Virus record (IMG/VR): IMGVR_UViG_3300037805_000644
Location: 124,001-188,000 of that record
Reading direction: 5' to 3' (one strand)
DNA length: 64,000 bases
DNA from: a virus
Part shown: positions 14,601-22,167 of the stretch, in pieces
Numbering within the stretch: position 1 is the stretch's first letter
How the letters are laid out: the number at the start of each line of letters is the position of its first letter
The notes under the pieces: generated by a model
Told to the model about the DNA's origin: nothing
Database searches by the model: none
What the model saw: only the letters and a program-made list of their open reading frames with translations
Position numbers and translations under genes: made by a program

Positions 14601-16973
14601 CACGTCCCCGACAACGACCTCCCAGTTCTCGAAGTACCCGTTGATACCCGAGCCCGGCACCGTCACCGGGATGAGGAACGTGGTCGCGGAACCACCGGCA
14701 TCCGAGCTGAGCTGGACACCGTTGGCGGCCTCGTTGACGGACTCGATGAGGTCGGATGCCGTGGAGGCATTCTGGGCCGGGATGGTTACCGGGACCTCAA
14801 CACCGTCAATGTAAAGGACCAGGTCCTCATTGGCTGCCAGGCTGTAGCTCTGGCCGATGGTGGCACCCGTGCCGCCGTCATAGTCAATCTGCTCACCGAC
14901 CAGGTTGGCCGGGGCACCACCGCTGTGGGTGGTGGGGTTGGTCAGGGGGATACCGCTGACACCCGCGTTCAGCTCGGTGTTATCCAAGCGGATGCGTACC
15001 CGGTCGGACTGGCTGGTGATGAACTCGTAGGGGCTGGCACCAGGCACAGCGAACCGGGCGGGCGTGGCGTCCTTCGACTCGAACTGAACCGTGACGATCT
15101 CATCCACAGGGCCAGTGAACAGGTCACCACCCACGCCCTCGAAGCGGGCGTCCGGGCTCAGCTCAGAGCCCGAAGGCCACTCAACGCTCACACCGAGGAG
15201 GGCAGAACCCTTGTCGCCGGTCGAGAACCCGACGTTGCGGACGGGGCTGCCAGCCTCATCCTCAATGGTGTACTGGCCCGTGCCGCTGGCCCCGATGAGG
15301 CTGGCGGTCAGGGTGTACTCATTGTCGGTCAGCGAGTTGTAGTAGAAGCTGGCGTAAACCGTGGCGCCCGTGGGCACCTCAGCGGCCAACTCGATGATGT
15401 TGCCCTCGACCTTGGTGACCGTGACGGCACCGCGATCCAAGGCGTCCTGCACACCGTAGCCCCAGTATGCATCCACCACATCAGGTCGGTTGACCGGCTG
15501 GTCAATGCGGCCGTTGGAGACGGTCTGGAACAGGCTGGCACCCAGAGGGGTGTTGCGGCCGTTGCCCAAGGTCGGGTCGAATGGAAGCTGGAACAGCTTC
15601 TTGCTCTCAACGGCGGAGCCGCCGGAAGCCTGAACCACCGAGGAGCAGGTGCTCAGGAAAGTCTTGTCATCCACCAGGGTGCCGCTGACCTGGGTGTCGT
15701 CGAACAGCTCAGACCCGGCACTCGTGTTGTCAGCCTCCACCGTCCAGGCGGTGCCCCAGAGGATCTTGTCATCCTTGAGGATGAAATCCGCGCCCTGGTT
15801 GAAGCCGGTGCCGTCAGGCACCTCACCGAGAGCGTTCACCTCAACCACGCTGTTGTGGGCGAGGTAATCGAAGGTGTTCTCCCAGGAGTTGAACCAGTAC
15901 GTCGCTGCTACCGTGGCGCCCGTTGCCGGGGCCTGGGGGAGGGTGATAGCCCGGGTGGAGCCATCCACGCTGGTCGGAATGACCTGGACGCCGTCCACCT
16001 TAACGGTGACGTGGCTCGGGTCGGTCGTGGTCACGCCGCCGTTGGTGCCATCCACGAGGGGGCCCTGGAAAGCGTAAAAGGTCTTGCGGCGGCTGGTGGT
16101 GGCACCTGAGAGCAAGCCCAGGTCCTGGTTGGCCGAGCCGCTGCCGATGGTGATGTCGTTGTCTGCCGACAGGCTCAAGGCACTCTTGCCGAAATGATTG
16201 ATGAAGGTGCCACCCACCAGCGAGCCCAGAGGAGCCGAGCTGATGAGGTTGGAGACCTGCTGCACCGTGTAGGAACCTGCCGTCAGCTCAACGCTGTACT
16301 CGGTGCCGTCCACGGTGGCGATCAGGACGTTGTTGCCGGGGGTGACGACATTGCCGTCCCCATCGAGCACGTCAGCACGCAGGGCGACGACCTCGGTGCC
16401 GGCATCTTGGGCGTTCACGTCGGAGATGCCCGAGATCGCCAGGATGAGGGCGGTGTCCACAGAGACCTGGTCGCTCAAGTCGTCGGTGACGAGCGTGTCG
16501 GTGCGGTTGAAGAAGTACGTGATCCGCACATCATCCGTCGCCAGGGGGGCCTGGGCCAGCTCCACGATGCCGTTGGCACCGTCCACCGACAGGACCACGA
16601 TGGGGAGCCCGTTGATGGTGGCGGAGACATCGGATCGGCTGTTCGTGATGGTCCCGTTACCGGAGCCGTTCACGAGAGGCAGGTCACGAACCTGGAGCCG
16701 GGTGAGCACGCCATCCCAGTTGCCCAGGGTGATCTCACCGGTACCTGAGATCGCAGCGACGGCGCGGCCGGAGGTGTCCTCCTTGACCTTGCGCTGGTCG
16801 ATGGTGGCGGAGCTACCGCGAACCACTTCGAGGTTCCGCTGAACCAGGAACTCGTTGCCCTCGCCAATGAAGACGGGGATCTTGATGGTGTCGAGACCAC
16901 CCTGAATGGGGTTCTCAAACTGCGTCCGGGAGTACGGAGCGGGAGGGGCGTAGTTGTTGCCGGGGAAAGCCAT
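11670..16973 (-). CDS. Giant phage tail sheath protein (1767 aa)
   Basis: The C-terminal domain (about 1420-1767) is sheath-like: an IVQLTDAFN segment, VDVAVPWTGRRLVGFSQL, the strongly sheath-like PPYLRVRHGLTTD, then a helical FIGIKFLPG region. The N-terminus (about 1-120) also fits a sheath start. Known sheaths are mostly 400-700 residues. Here more than 1000 residues of beta-rich inserts lie between the conserved ends. Three inserts end in a related pattern (VRITYFFN about 149, VAATYWFN about 355, VYASFYYN about 539). Short LGF/LGL-x-x-G motifs recur. The sheath is expected to contract around the tail tube during infection, with the inserts probably exposed on the outside. Confidence 0.85.
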   Translation of the reverse strand: MAFPGNNYAPPAPYSRTQFENPIQGGLDTIKIPVFIGEGNEFLVQRNLEVVRGSSATIDQRKVKEDTSGRAVAAISGTGEITLGNWDGVLTRLQVRDLPLVNGSGNGTITNSRSDVSATINGLPIVVLSVDGANGIVELAQAPLATDDVRITYFFNRTDTLVTDDLSDQVSVDTALILAISGISDVNAQDAGTEVVALRADVLDGDGNVVTPGNNVLIATVDGTEYSVELTAGSYTVQQVSNLISSAPLGSLVGGTFINHFGKSALSLSADNDITIGSGSANQDLGLLSGATTSRRKTFYAFQGPLVDGTNGGVTTTDPSHVTVKVDGVQVIPTSVDGSTRAITLPQAPATGATVAATYWFNSWENTFDYLAHNSVVEVNALGEVPDGTGFNQGADFILKDDKILWGTAWTVEADNTSAGSELFDDTQVSGTLVDDKTFLSTCSSVVQASGGSAVESKKLFQLPFDPTLGNGRNTPLGASLFQTVSNGRIDQPVNRPDVVDAYWGYGVQDALDRGAVTVTKVEGNIIELAAEVPTGATVYASFYYNSLTDNEYTLTASLIGASGTGQYTIEDEAGSPVRNVGFSTGDKGSALLGVSVEWPSGSELSPDARFEGVGGDLFTGPVDEIVTVQFESKDATPARFAVPGASPYEFITSQSDRVRIRLDNTELNAGVSGIPLTNPTTHSGGAPANLVGEQIDYDGGTGATIGQSYSLAANEDLVLYIDGVEVPVTIPAQNASTASDLIESVNEAANGVQLSSDAGGSATTFLIPVTVPGSGINGYFENWEVVVGDVSGIPAMAAGAGDVRTITSYVSATRTATVAAWSGAASDVGGGSGMRVYNPESMAQYKGATRVNGPVDLTAFSDILFTYVGDVSGTYTPGAAISLGAGPYASAADLAPAIEAALNGAAGWTAAGAAFDGAGCVVTADADGRMVLKVRAAGDDTQAYFTLINAAIADADNLALLLGWSAGAAVASGQAHLVCAGDVAKVLSVVGASGALYDNVALRNRLVPSSGLLSIADGEQIELRVGAGSALDRFGFAAGDFGAGGSALVTPATLRGEIGFSGGQDVATSQPEVTFYDGTGVQAANDELVLTLDGISITVQFTSSAAGTATDLGPASGTGNGSVLDQVIDAIAGATTLFGANAAAVFANGIVYQVGAGIEISSATSQVTSLVEITGGSSAGVLGFTEGDLAQRDIPSVQALASALNENRHATFGTWILDFTAVNPNPNEMFASLGLARVAEDSAGNDFLFLQSLSLGTSSIVELRDPTVAAVVNQSWLFPGTGVDAVDLDGAVGEAGLDGFFVSSNQPTGSGSAADSVLNNGTGSDGVVGQTYRDAVTGLTFTVLPRGWQSNPTGPWVAYPTGANATFRFGISRTVSTDANLPILALKGLEMKVANTLGMAVGDTALVSTHERGGNEPLNGDVYYTTYTYSKDDFSTAFYTKVASIEAAYGEIHPDNPVTLASFLATLNGAVLVGIKQVQREEGSNYASIESYRDAITDLEGVLPGQVTPDIITPLRGDSTELYQILSRSNSIQSSIRYRSERTSIIGMSAGRTPKDAGDLAQLLNSDRMRLVYPSMAIVQLTDAFNTTKEHLVDGPMLAAALAGSVVSPNVDVAVPWTGRRLVGFSQLATRLDAVQMNQVAQKGVILMEERPPYLRVRHGLTTDMSNVLTKVPTVRMISDEVQRQSRAVLERFIGIKFLPGILTQIEGRLAMMLKQMVKQQIISAYTGVKANVAADDPTVAEVEAFYSPVFPLLYIVLTFHLRASL

Positions 16974-17181
16974 CTCTTGACCTCTTTGGTAGTCAGATTG
17001 TCCAGCTCAAAGGCTCATCGGTGCTTGCTTCATCTCACCCTCCCTCTAGGGGAGGCGTTCCGAGGATCCCCTCGGCAGCCCAACTGAGTTCTGCTTTGCT
17101 GTCTATCTGACCACCGCACGGGGCGGGGATGGCTTTCGGAGAACAAGAGCCCTCCTCTGATAAGCCTGGGGTATAGGGGAG
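16974..17181 (-). other. Untranslated leader region of the sheath gene
   Basis: No gene is seen here. It contains two compact inverted repeats near 17038-17075 (CCTCCC/GGGAGG and CCGAGG/CCTCGG) and, at its far end (about 17170-17179), the element CCCTATACCCC on the minus strand. A leader of about 200 nt is longer than for other genes in the window and could hold post-transcriptional control of the abundant sheath. Confidence 0.5.
17169..17179 (-). promoter_or_regulatory. Class II (CTATACCC) promoter-like element
   Basis: The minus strand reads CCCTATACCCC, matching the shared core G(C/T)CTATACCC. It overlaps the end of the 62-residue gene region and is about 200 nt upstream of the sheath start. 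Confidence 0.45.
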
Positions 17182-17370
17182 CTATCGACCCAGCCGTGAA
17201 CCTTCATCCTGAGACTCGCCCTCAACCGGAAAGAAAGTCATCTTTCTAATGCCGGTCAGGCGAAGCCGCACCACGCCCACCTTCTTGAGGATCAGAGGTG
17301 CATCGTCAACCCAGCCGTCCGCCTCGGTCGCCAGGGAGCTGGGCGGGGGCAAGAGAATCGGGTCGCTCAT
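17182..17370 (-). CDS. Small hypothetical protein (62 aa)
   Basis: The start codon at 17370 overlaps the stop of the upstream gene (ATGA), which supports real translation. It is a short beta-rich peptide with a Pro-rich N-terminus and a charged C-terminus. No family is recognised. It ends just before the sheath leader. Confidence 0.5.
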   Translation of the reverse strand: MSDPILLPPPSSLATEADGWVDDAPLILKKVGVVRLRLTGIRKMTFFPVEGESQDEGSRLGR

Positions 17371-17699
17371 TCCTCTTGCCCCCTGTCGAATCGAGCCCGG
17401 AGCCGTCGGTACTCTGCGTGGTCCTGAGCTTCCTTCTCCGCCAGGGCCTCAGCAGCCTTACGTCCCCGGAATGCCTTTTTCGCCTCAGCGAGATCGAAGG
17501 GGACCTTGTCGCCCACGGGGTAAACGTAAACCTCATCCACGCTGGACTCATCGTTACCCAGGCGGTCTCCCTCTTCCAGAAAAGCATGTACCTCCTGGTG
17601 CAGAGTCTCAGGAGTGGCCTCCACAAAATCGAAAGCCTGGCCACACCCAATGGTGTAGTCGCACCCACCATTTTGCTCCATAATCACAATGTACTGCAT
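17367..17699 (-). CDS. Hypothetical protein (110 aa)
   Basis: The ATG at 17699 was chosen because it overlaps the upstream stop (TGATG); a GTG 3 nt earlier is possible. The N-terminal half is alpha/beta (MQYIVIMEQNGGCDYTIGCG) and the C-terminal half is a charged helix (AEKEAQDHAEYRRLRARFD). It is embedded in a translationally coupled run of three small genes upstream of the sheath. Unknown function. Confidence 0.6.
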   Translation of the reverse strand: MQYIVIMEQNGGCDYTIGCGQAFDFVEATPETLHQEVHAFLEEGDRLGNDESSVDEVYVYPVGDKVPFDLAEAKKAFRGRKAAEALAEKEAQDHAEYRRLRARFDRGQEE

Positions 17700-18130
17700 C
17701 ACGGATTCTTCTTCCCCAGGCCCTTCTTCATGGCCCGGCTGTTGATGACGTTTGCCCGCACGGCAAACCCCTTCTCGTCTTTGGTGATCGTCCGGTACTG
17801 GCCGTCAGGGTCCCGGGTGATGAGGTTGGGGTCAGCCCCGTCCCGCACCAGCCGCCGCTTCGCTTTCTGACGCTCCTCGATGACCGCCATGCTCTGCTCG
17901 GTGGACTTGCCAATCACCCGGTCGATGTGGGTGTCCAGGCCGTGGATGCCCGTGTTCTGGGGGCCGGGCCCATCCACGTCCTTATTGAAATGCCCACTCA
18001 CGGTGTTAGGCATGGCCCGAGGGGCGGCCTCGTCGCAGCCGGGGCAAGGCATCGGGTCCTTGGACTTGGACGCCTTGTTGGCGGCAGAGAACTGCACGCC
18101 GCATTCGCATTGGTACTTGTAAGTGGGCAA
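17699..18130 (-). CDS. FmdB-type zinc-ribbon protein (143 aa)
   Basis: The start is a TTG at 18130 with GGAG upstream. The N-terminus MPTYKYQCECGVQF plus a later CPGCDEAAPR is the four-cysteine FmdB/CxxC_CxxC_SSSS-type zinc ribbon. The remainder contains a VSGHFNKDVDGP segment and a basic tail ending GLGKKNP. The same ribbon type occurs again at 45297-45671. Both lie in virion gene clusters, so a structural or assembly role is plausible. Confidence 0.7.
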   Translation of the reverse strand: MPTYKYQCECGVQFSAANKASKSKDPMPCPGCDEAAPRAMPNTVSGHFNKDVDGPGPQNTGIHGLDTHIDRVIGKSTEQSMAVIEERQKAKRRLVRDGADPNLITRDPDGQYRTITKDEKGFAVRANVINSRAMKKGLGKKNP

Positions 18131-18172
18131 TTGGATCTCCAGGGCGGTTCCTGGCCTATCGTACCCCGCTGG

Positions 18173-18202
18173 GGTAACAACCTACCCCTTTCAGAGTAAG
18201 GG
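18173..18202 (+). promoter_or_regulatory. Weak class I promoter-like motif
   Basis: GGTAAC (18173-18178), 18 bp, TAAGGG (18197-18202), then GTAAGGAC. It is degenerate compared with the best copies. It is correctly placed to serve the short plus-strand membrane-protein gene at 18227. Confidence 0.4.
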
Positions 18203-18226
18203 GTAAGGACTGACCGGAGGGTTCAA

Positions 18227-18472
18227 TTGGAACGGAATAGCAAACTGGGGAAGATGCTCAGGCAAACCACAGAGCTTGCCTGGGAGCGAAGGGCCAAATC
18301 TGCGGAGGAGTGGGCGAAAGCAGCAGAGGTCAGGCTGGTGGCGGCTCATGCTCGGGCGGAAACCTTTAAGGGTGAACTCGGCACTACCCGGCGCTTGAGC
18401 CTGACACTGGTGCTCCTGGTGATCCCCCTCAGTGCCGAAATGCTCCTGCGGGGGCTAGGCTGGGTGGGCTAA
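18227..18472 (+). CDS. Small protein with C-terminal membrane helix (81 aa)
   Basis: The start is a TTG at 18227 with GGAGG six bases upstream. The N-terminal 55 residues form a charged helix with probable coiled-coil character (AWERRAKSAEEWAKAAEVRL). Residues about 57-78 are one hydrophobic segment (LSLTLVLLVIPLSAEMLL). It is the only plus-strand gene in this stretch and is flanked by convergent virion genes. The layout resembles small lysis or inner-membrane phage proteins, but no family is recognised. Confidence 0.5.
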   Translation: MERNSKLGKMLRQTTELAWERRAKSAEEWAKAAEVRLVAAHARAETFKGELGTTRRLSLTLVLLVIPLSAEMLLRGLGWVG

Positions 18473-18475
18473 CCC

Positions 18476-19684
18476 TCAACGGATAATGGGGTACCCTCGC
18501 CCGACCTGGTAAAAGGGGTCCTGCACAGACTCAAGGCCCAACCCCACCTTGGCTTTGATGTTCCCCTCATGTCCGTCCAGCTCATCATCGGACAAGGAGG
18601 CGATGTAGTTGGCTTGCTCTTGCGTCAGGGGGGTGGCCTGGCGCAGGGAGACGTTCAGTGGCACAAAGGCTGCCCACTCCGTCTCGACGTTCAGAGAGAA
18701 GCTGGAGTTGAAGAAATAATCGTTCCCCGTCTCATCATAGATCTCCTCAGACTCCCCCCCAATGCTGATGTTCATGACCTCCAGGCCCTCCGAGGAGAGC
18801 CGCCCGCGAGCCGAGCCAAACAGGTACATCACCGAGTTGTCGGCGATCTCCCGCTGGTCGTAAACGTCTCGGGCAAACACCTCGAACTCCATGGCCATCT
18901 CCCACCGACCCCCGTACTCCATGGCAGAGGCCATGCGGGTGGCCTCCACGACCACGGCAAGCTGGTCCTTATCCTGCACCCTCCGACCAAACGCCAACAC
19001 CACGCCGGGGATGGCGGTGTTGTTGGCGTGACGCTCTCGGATGGGGTAAGGGCCACTGCTCTCGGCCACATAACGGTAATCGGCCTGGATCCAGCGGCCA
19101 TTGCTCAAGGGGGTGTTGAAATTGACGACACCGGTGGGTGCCCCGGAACCAGGGTCGGTCTCCAAGGTGTAATTGGTACCTGCCACCAGCTTGTACCGGG
19201 CGGGCATCTCGTACAGCCTGAGAGACCCGCTCAGTGGTGGGGTCTGTAGCATCCCGGTGGTGGCGTCCGTCATCATCACCTGCTCTTGGTAAGCATTGAG
19301 GAGGGGGTCCACATAGAAGACGTTCTTGTTGTTCTCTTCCCGTACATCTAGGTAATAGACGCCAGGGGGGCTGGGGAAAGTGCCCCCGTTCGCCTGGATG
19401 GCCCTGCCGTCCTCACGGACCCACTCCACGGAATACCCAGGCTTGTTGTTGGCCTTGGCCAGGTGGCAGTGGCTGTAAATGATGCCCTTGTAGTTGTCCG
19501 CTGAGAGAGGGGAGTGCGTCCCCCCAGTGGACTTAACGACGATGCCCCTCTGGGGGCGCTCCCGGAAGCTGTACTTGCCCTGGATGTTCTCGGGCAGGTC
19601 TTCAAACTTGGGGTGTGTCGTCCAGTACGTGCGGAGTTCCTGGGTGAAACGCCGGGTCAGGTAATCGGTGAGGTGGAAAAACAC
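18476..19684 (-). CDS. Probable virion structural protein (402 aa)
   Basis: The protein is mostly beta and has no enzyme motif. The N-terminus is helical (MFFHLTDYLTRRFTQELRTYW), followed by many Gly/Tyr/Asn-rich strands and a segment LAVVVEATRMASAMEYGGRWEMAMEFEVFARD. The size, composition and position between the GroES-like gene and the sheath suggest a tail or neck component. A class II element lies 40 nt upstream. The specific role is unknown. Confidence 0.6.
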   Translation of the reverse strand: MFFHLTDYLTRRFTQELRTYWTTHPKFEDLPENIQGKYSFRERPQRGIVVKSTGGTHSPLSADNYKGIIYSHCHLAKANNKPGYSVEWVREDGRAIQANGGTFPSPPGVYYLDVREENNKNVFYVDPLLNAYQEQVMMTDATTGMLQTPPLSGSLRLYEMPARYKLVAGTNYTLETDPGSGAPTGVVNFNTPLSNGRWIQADYRYVAESSGPYPIRERHANNTAIPGVVLAFGRRVQDKDQLAVVVEATRMASAMEYGGRWEMAMEFEVFARDVYDQREIADNSVMYLFGSARGRLSSEGLEVMNISIGGESEEIYDETGNDYFFNSSFSLNVETEWAAFVPLNVSLRQATPLTQEQANYIASLSDDELDGHEGNIKAKVGLGLESVQDPFYQVGRGYPIIR

Positions 19685-19714
19685 GGGTAGCCTCCAAAGT
19701 CCTACAGAGAGGAC

Positions 19715-19725
19715 TGGATAGGCTA
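19715..19725 (-). promoter_or_regulatory. Class II promoter-like element
   Basis: The minus strand reads AGCCTATCC in the spacing expected for the gene starting at 19684. It is a partial match to the CTATACCC core. Confidence 0.35.
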
Positions 19726-19776
19726 CCCACCGGAGAGCTTATTCGCCGGGAGGCAGCTCCCCCTGAAACATCTGCC

Positions 19777-20103
19777 TCACGGGACCAGCACGGATCCTGA
19801 GGACTTCTCCTCGATGTGCCCGAGGACTTGCGGCACGACCAGAAGGACGCACTTCTGGTCCAGGCCCTCCAGGCCCTCCATCTCGATCTGCCCGGCACTC
19901 AGATAAGCGACCCGCTGGCCGGGCTTGAATCCGGTTGGGACCACCTTGCCGTTGTCGAAGGTACGGCCGGAGCCCACCTCAACCACCAGGCCCGTCTCAT
20001 AGCTCTTGGTCTGGATGCCCCGGGGGATGATGAGCCCCTTTTGGGTTTCGCTCTCGATGTCGGGTGCGACCAGAATTCGGTTACCATTGGGGATAAAACG
20101 CAT
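19777..20103 (-). CDS. GroES-like co-chaperonin
   Basis: 108 residues with the Cpn10 pattern: NRILVAPDIESETQKGLIIP, then GLVVEVGSG, then FKPGQRVAYLSAG, and an LLVVPQVLGHI end strand. This resembles phage-encoded GroES substitutes such as T4 gp31, which cap GroEL and help fold the capsid protein. AAGGAG precedes the ATG at 20103. It lies among virion genes, two genes from an actin/Hsp70-fold ATPase. No GroEL partner is in the window, so use of host GroEL is inferred. Confidence 0.8.
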   Translation of the reverse strand: MRFIPNGNRILVAPDIESETQKGLIIPRGIQTKSYETGLVVEVGSGRTFDNGKVVPTGFKPGQRVAYLSAGQIEMEGLEGLDQKCVLLVVPQVLGHIEEKSSGSVLVP

Positions 20104-20146
20104 CAGCTCAACTCCTTGAGGTTCAGTACCTCAGTCAAAAAATCCA

Positions 20147-20545
20147 TCAGGTAGTCACCACCGGAGCCTCATGGGGGCCCCGGCCAGGGAAAGTCAGCCG
20201 GTCCGCCAGGAGCTGGGTCCACCCCGTAAACTCATGGGTCATGGAATTCAGGGTCCTCGGTGAAGGACCCGTGGCGTCAAACAGGGTGGCAGGGTTGCCG
20301 CACGGGTTGTGGCGGCTCGGGCTTGCATCAGGCCCCTCCAGGATGAAGGCTGCCCAGAGAGCCTTGTGAGCACTGCCCACACCCCACACCTCGACCAGCT
20401 CCAGCACCTCTTCGTCCTTGGCCCGGAACTCCCAACAATTACGCCCGGCTGTCCCGTACTGTTCGAGGTCATAGGGGGTGAACTCAGCCACCATCCGCTG
20501 AGCCGTCAAGAAATCGCCCTTGGGGACGTAAGTGCGTGCCTTCAT
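20147..20545 (-). CDS. Hypothetical protein (132 aa)
   Basis: The start overlaps the stop of the actin-like gene (TGATG), so the two are coupled. The sequence (MKARTYVPKGDFLTAQRMVAEF...) has a small helical N-terminus, an acidic middle (RAKDEEVLELVEVWGVG) and a Pro/His-rich tail. No family is recognised. Coupling suggests it may be a partner of the ATPase. Confidence 0.6.
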   Translation of the reverse strand: MKARTYVPKGDFLTAQRMVAEFTPYDLEQYGTAGRNCWEFRAKDEEVLELVEVWGVGSAHKALWAAFILEGPDASPSRHNPCGNPATLFDATGPSPRTLNSMTHEFTGWTQLLADRLTFPGRGPHEAPVVTT

Positions 20546-21564
20546 CAGTCGTCCTCGTGCTCAATGATAGCCTGGGTAAGCATCCCGTTGGCCACTGCAT
20601 TCAGAGGGTCTGAGGCGTGTCGGATCTCCGACACCTTGAGGGGGAACCGCTTCTGCCGCTTCTTGAACTCTTTCTCGAAGAGCTGCACGAAATTCCCAGC
20701 CTTGCTCGTACCGCCTGAGATCACCAGGGGGATCGGCTTGGGCATCTCAAACTGCCCCTGGATCTGCTTGAAACGCTTGGCGATCTCGTCGAGGGTGTAG
20801 CGGATCAGTTCCTTGTAATAGAAAGAGACGGCCTCCTCCTCACGCCCTTGCGGGTTGAGCAGGTCCACCCCAGCCTCCTTGAGGGCACAGATACGGGCCT
20901 GGGTGGACCCGAGGGACCCCGCCACCCCCGCATCAATCCAGTCCCCACCCCGGGCCACTGAGAACGCCAGACCTTCGATGGTATTGATGGCCAGTGCCAC
21001 GTTGGTCATGCCGGCCCCGAAACTCAGGGCGATGCCGCTGAACCCGTCGCCAGAGCACTCGGAGAAAATGATGGACATCGCCTCGTTGGCGGGCCAGGGG
21101 GTGTAGCCGCACTCCTCCACGATCCGCTCAAACACACCCTTGTGGTAAATCACGTCCCGGTCAGGTCGATCAATGGGTGCTGCGGGGACCGAGAAATAGC
21201 AGTGCTCATCAGGCACCCGAGGCGGGCCGAGGATCTGCTTGATCATCAAGCCCAGCACCTCCAGTGCCTCTACCTCACCGGCGGAGACCAGGCCCGCCTG
21301 GAGGGGTCGGCGTGCCTCTTTGCCAAACACGTTGGCTGTCTCCATCGCAGCGTCCCCCAAGAGGAGAACGTCCTCACCTCGCTCAACGAAACTGGTGCCC
21401 GAGAGCTTGAGCATCTTCTTGGCGGAGGGGGGGAGGTCCAGGAAAGCATCCCGCATCCGGGTGTGCTCTACCGCAGTACCCGTGTGCCGAGCAGCCACCA
21501 GGTTCATGGTGCCGATATCGAGGCCAACCCCCAAAGGGGTCTTGGTGTCGTTCTTTGCAGGCAT
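20545..21564 (-). CDS. Actin/Hsp70-superfamily ATPase
   Basis: 339 residues with the three nucleotide-site signatures of the actin/ParM/Hsp70 fold: phosphate 1 LGVGLDIGTMNLVAA (about 11-25), phosphate 2 GIALSFGAGMTNVAL (about 177-191) and adenosine IPLVISGGTSKAG (about 283-295). ANEAMSIIFSE and ARGGDWID also match connecting motifs. The length fits ParM/MreB/PilM-like filament proteins and is too short for a full DnaK. It lies inside a virion gene operon. Candidate roles are a DNA- or capsid-positioning filament or an assembly factor. Filament formation is inferred, not shown. Confidence 0.8.
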   Translation of the reverse strand: MPAKNDTKTPLGVGLDIGTMNLVAARHTGTAVEHTRMRDAFLDLPPSAKKMLKLSGTSFVERGEDVLLLGDAAMETANVFGKEARRPLQAGLVSAGEVEALEVLGLMIKQILGPPRVPDEHCYFSVPAAPIDRPDRDVIYHKGVFERIVEECGYTPWPANEAMSIIFSECSGDGFSGIALSFGAGMTNVALAINTIEGLAFSVARGGDWIDAGVAGSLGSTQARICALKEAGVDLLNPQGREEEAVSFYYKELIRYTLDEIAKRFKQIQGQFEMPKPIPLVISGGTSKAGNFVQLFEKEFKKRQKRFPLKVSEIRHASDPLNAVANGMLTQAIIEHEDD

Positions 21565-21573
21565 TCGGTGTCC

Positions 21574-22167
21574 TTACTTCTTTTTCTTTCGGGCAGCCTT
21601 GAGGGCTGCGGTGGCGTCACCCACACCTGAGTCTGAGGACTCGGACTTGCTGGTTCGGATATCACCCTTCACCTCCCGGGCAACGAGATTGCCGGGGATG
21701 AACATGGGAGTATCGTCCTGCACCTTACCCACCGAGGGTGGAGTTATGGGGGGTGTTGCACCAGAATGGTGAACCACTTGGGGCTGCATGTTGCTGAGGG
21801 CTGCCAACAGGCGCGACTCCATCTCAACAAGCTGGGCCTTGACCTCGTCAGCCACCTCTTTGCGGGTGAGCCCTGGAGGGATCCGATCCACCACCGCCTG
21901 AACCACGGGTGGCACCTGGGTTACCGGCTGGGGGTTCAGGCGGGGCCTCGCCGGCTCAGGGGTTGGGAGCATCGAAGCGGGTCGCTTCTGGTTGTACCTC
22001 TTGATGGGGCGGACGGCCACGGCACCATTGCGGCGGGCATTGTACAGATCGGAGGAGGCTTCGGCATCCGCGTACGGAATGCAGATCTTCTTTTTCCGAG
22101 TCAGGATCAAACCCAGATCGGGCAGCTCGATCCTTCGGCAAATGCAGGTAAGCTCAGCTTCAATCAT
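21574..22167 (-). CDS. Hypothetical protein with Pro-rich and basic tail (197 aa)
   Basis: The ATG at 22167 overlaps the stop of the upstream gene (ATGA); longer in-frame extensions lie only within that gene. The N-terminal 60 residues (MIEAELTCICRRIELPDLGLILTRKKK) include a Cys pair and resemble a small beta domain. Next come a Pro-rich linker, a helical segment (LTRKEVADEVKAQLVEMESRLLAAL) and a C-terminus ending KAARKKKK. It is probably a structural or adaptor protein. It sits just before the ATPase gene. Confidence 0.6.
   Translation of the reverse strand: MIEAELTCICRRIELPDLGLILTRKKKICIPYADAEASSDLYNARRNGAVAVRPIKRYNQKRPASMLPTPEPARPRLNPQPVTQVPPVVQAVVDRIPPGLTRKEVADEVKAQLVEMESRLLAALSNMQPQVVHHSGATPPITPPSVGKVQDDTPMFIPGNLVAREVKGDIRTSKSESSDSGVGDATAALKAARKKKK

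Noticed and set aside
12612-16109. Long plus-strand open frames (443 and 688 codons) opposite the sheath gene
   Set aside because: They are antisense to a clear sheath coding region, rich in Gly/Arg/His typical of reversed GC-rich codons, and lack ribosome binding sites or family features.
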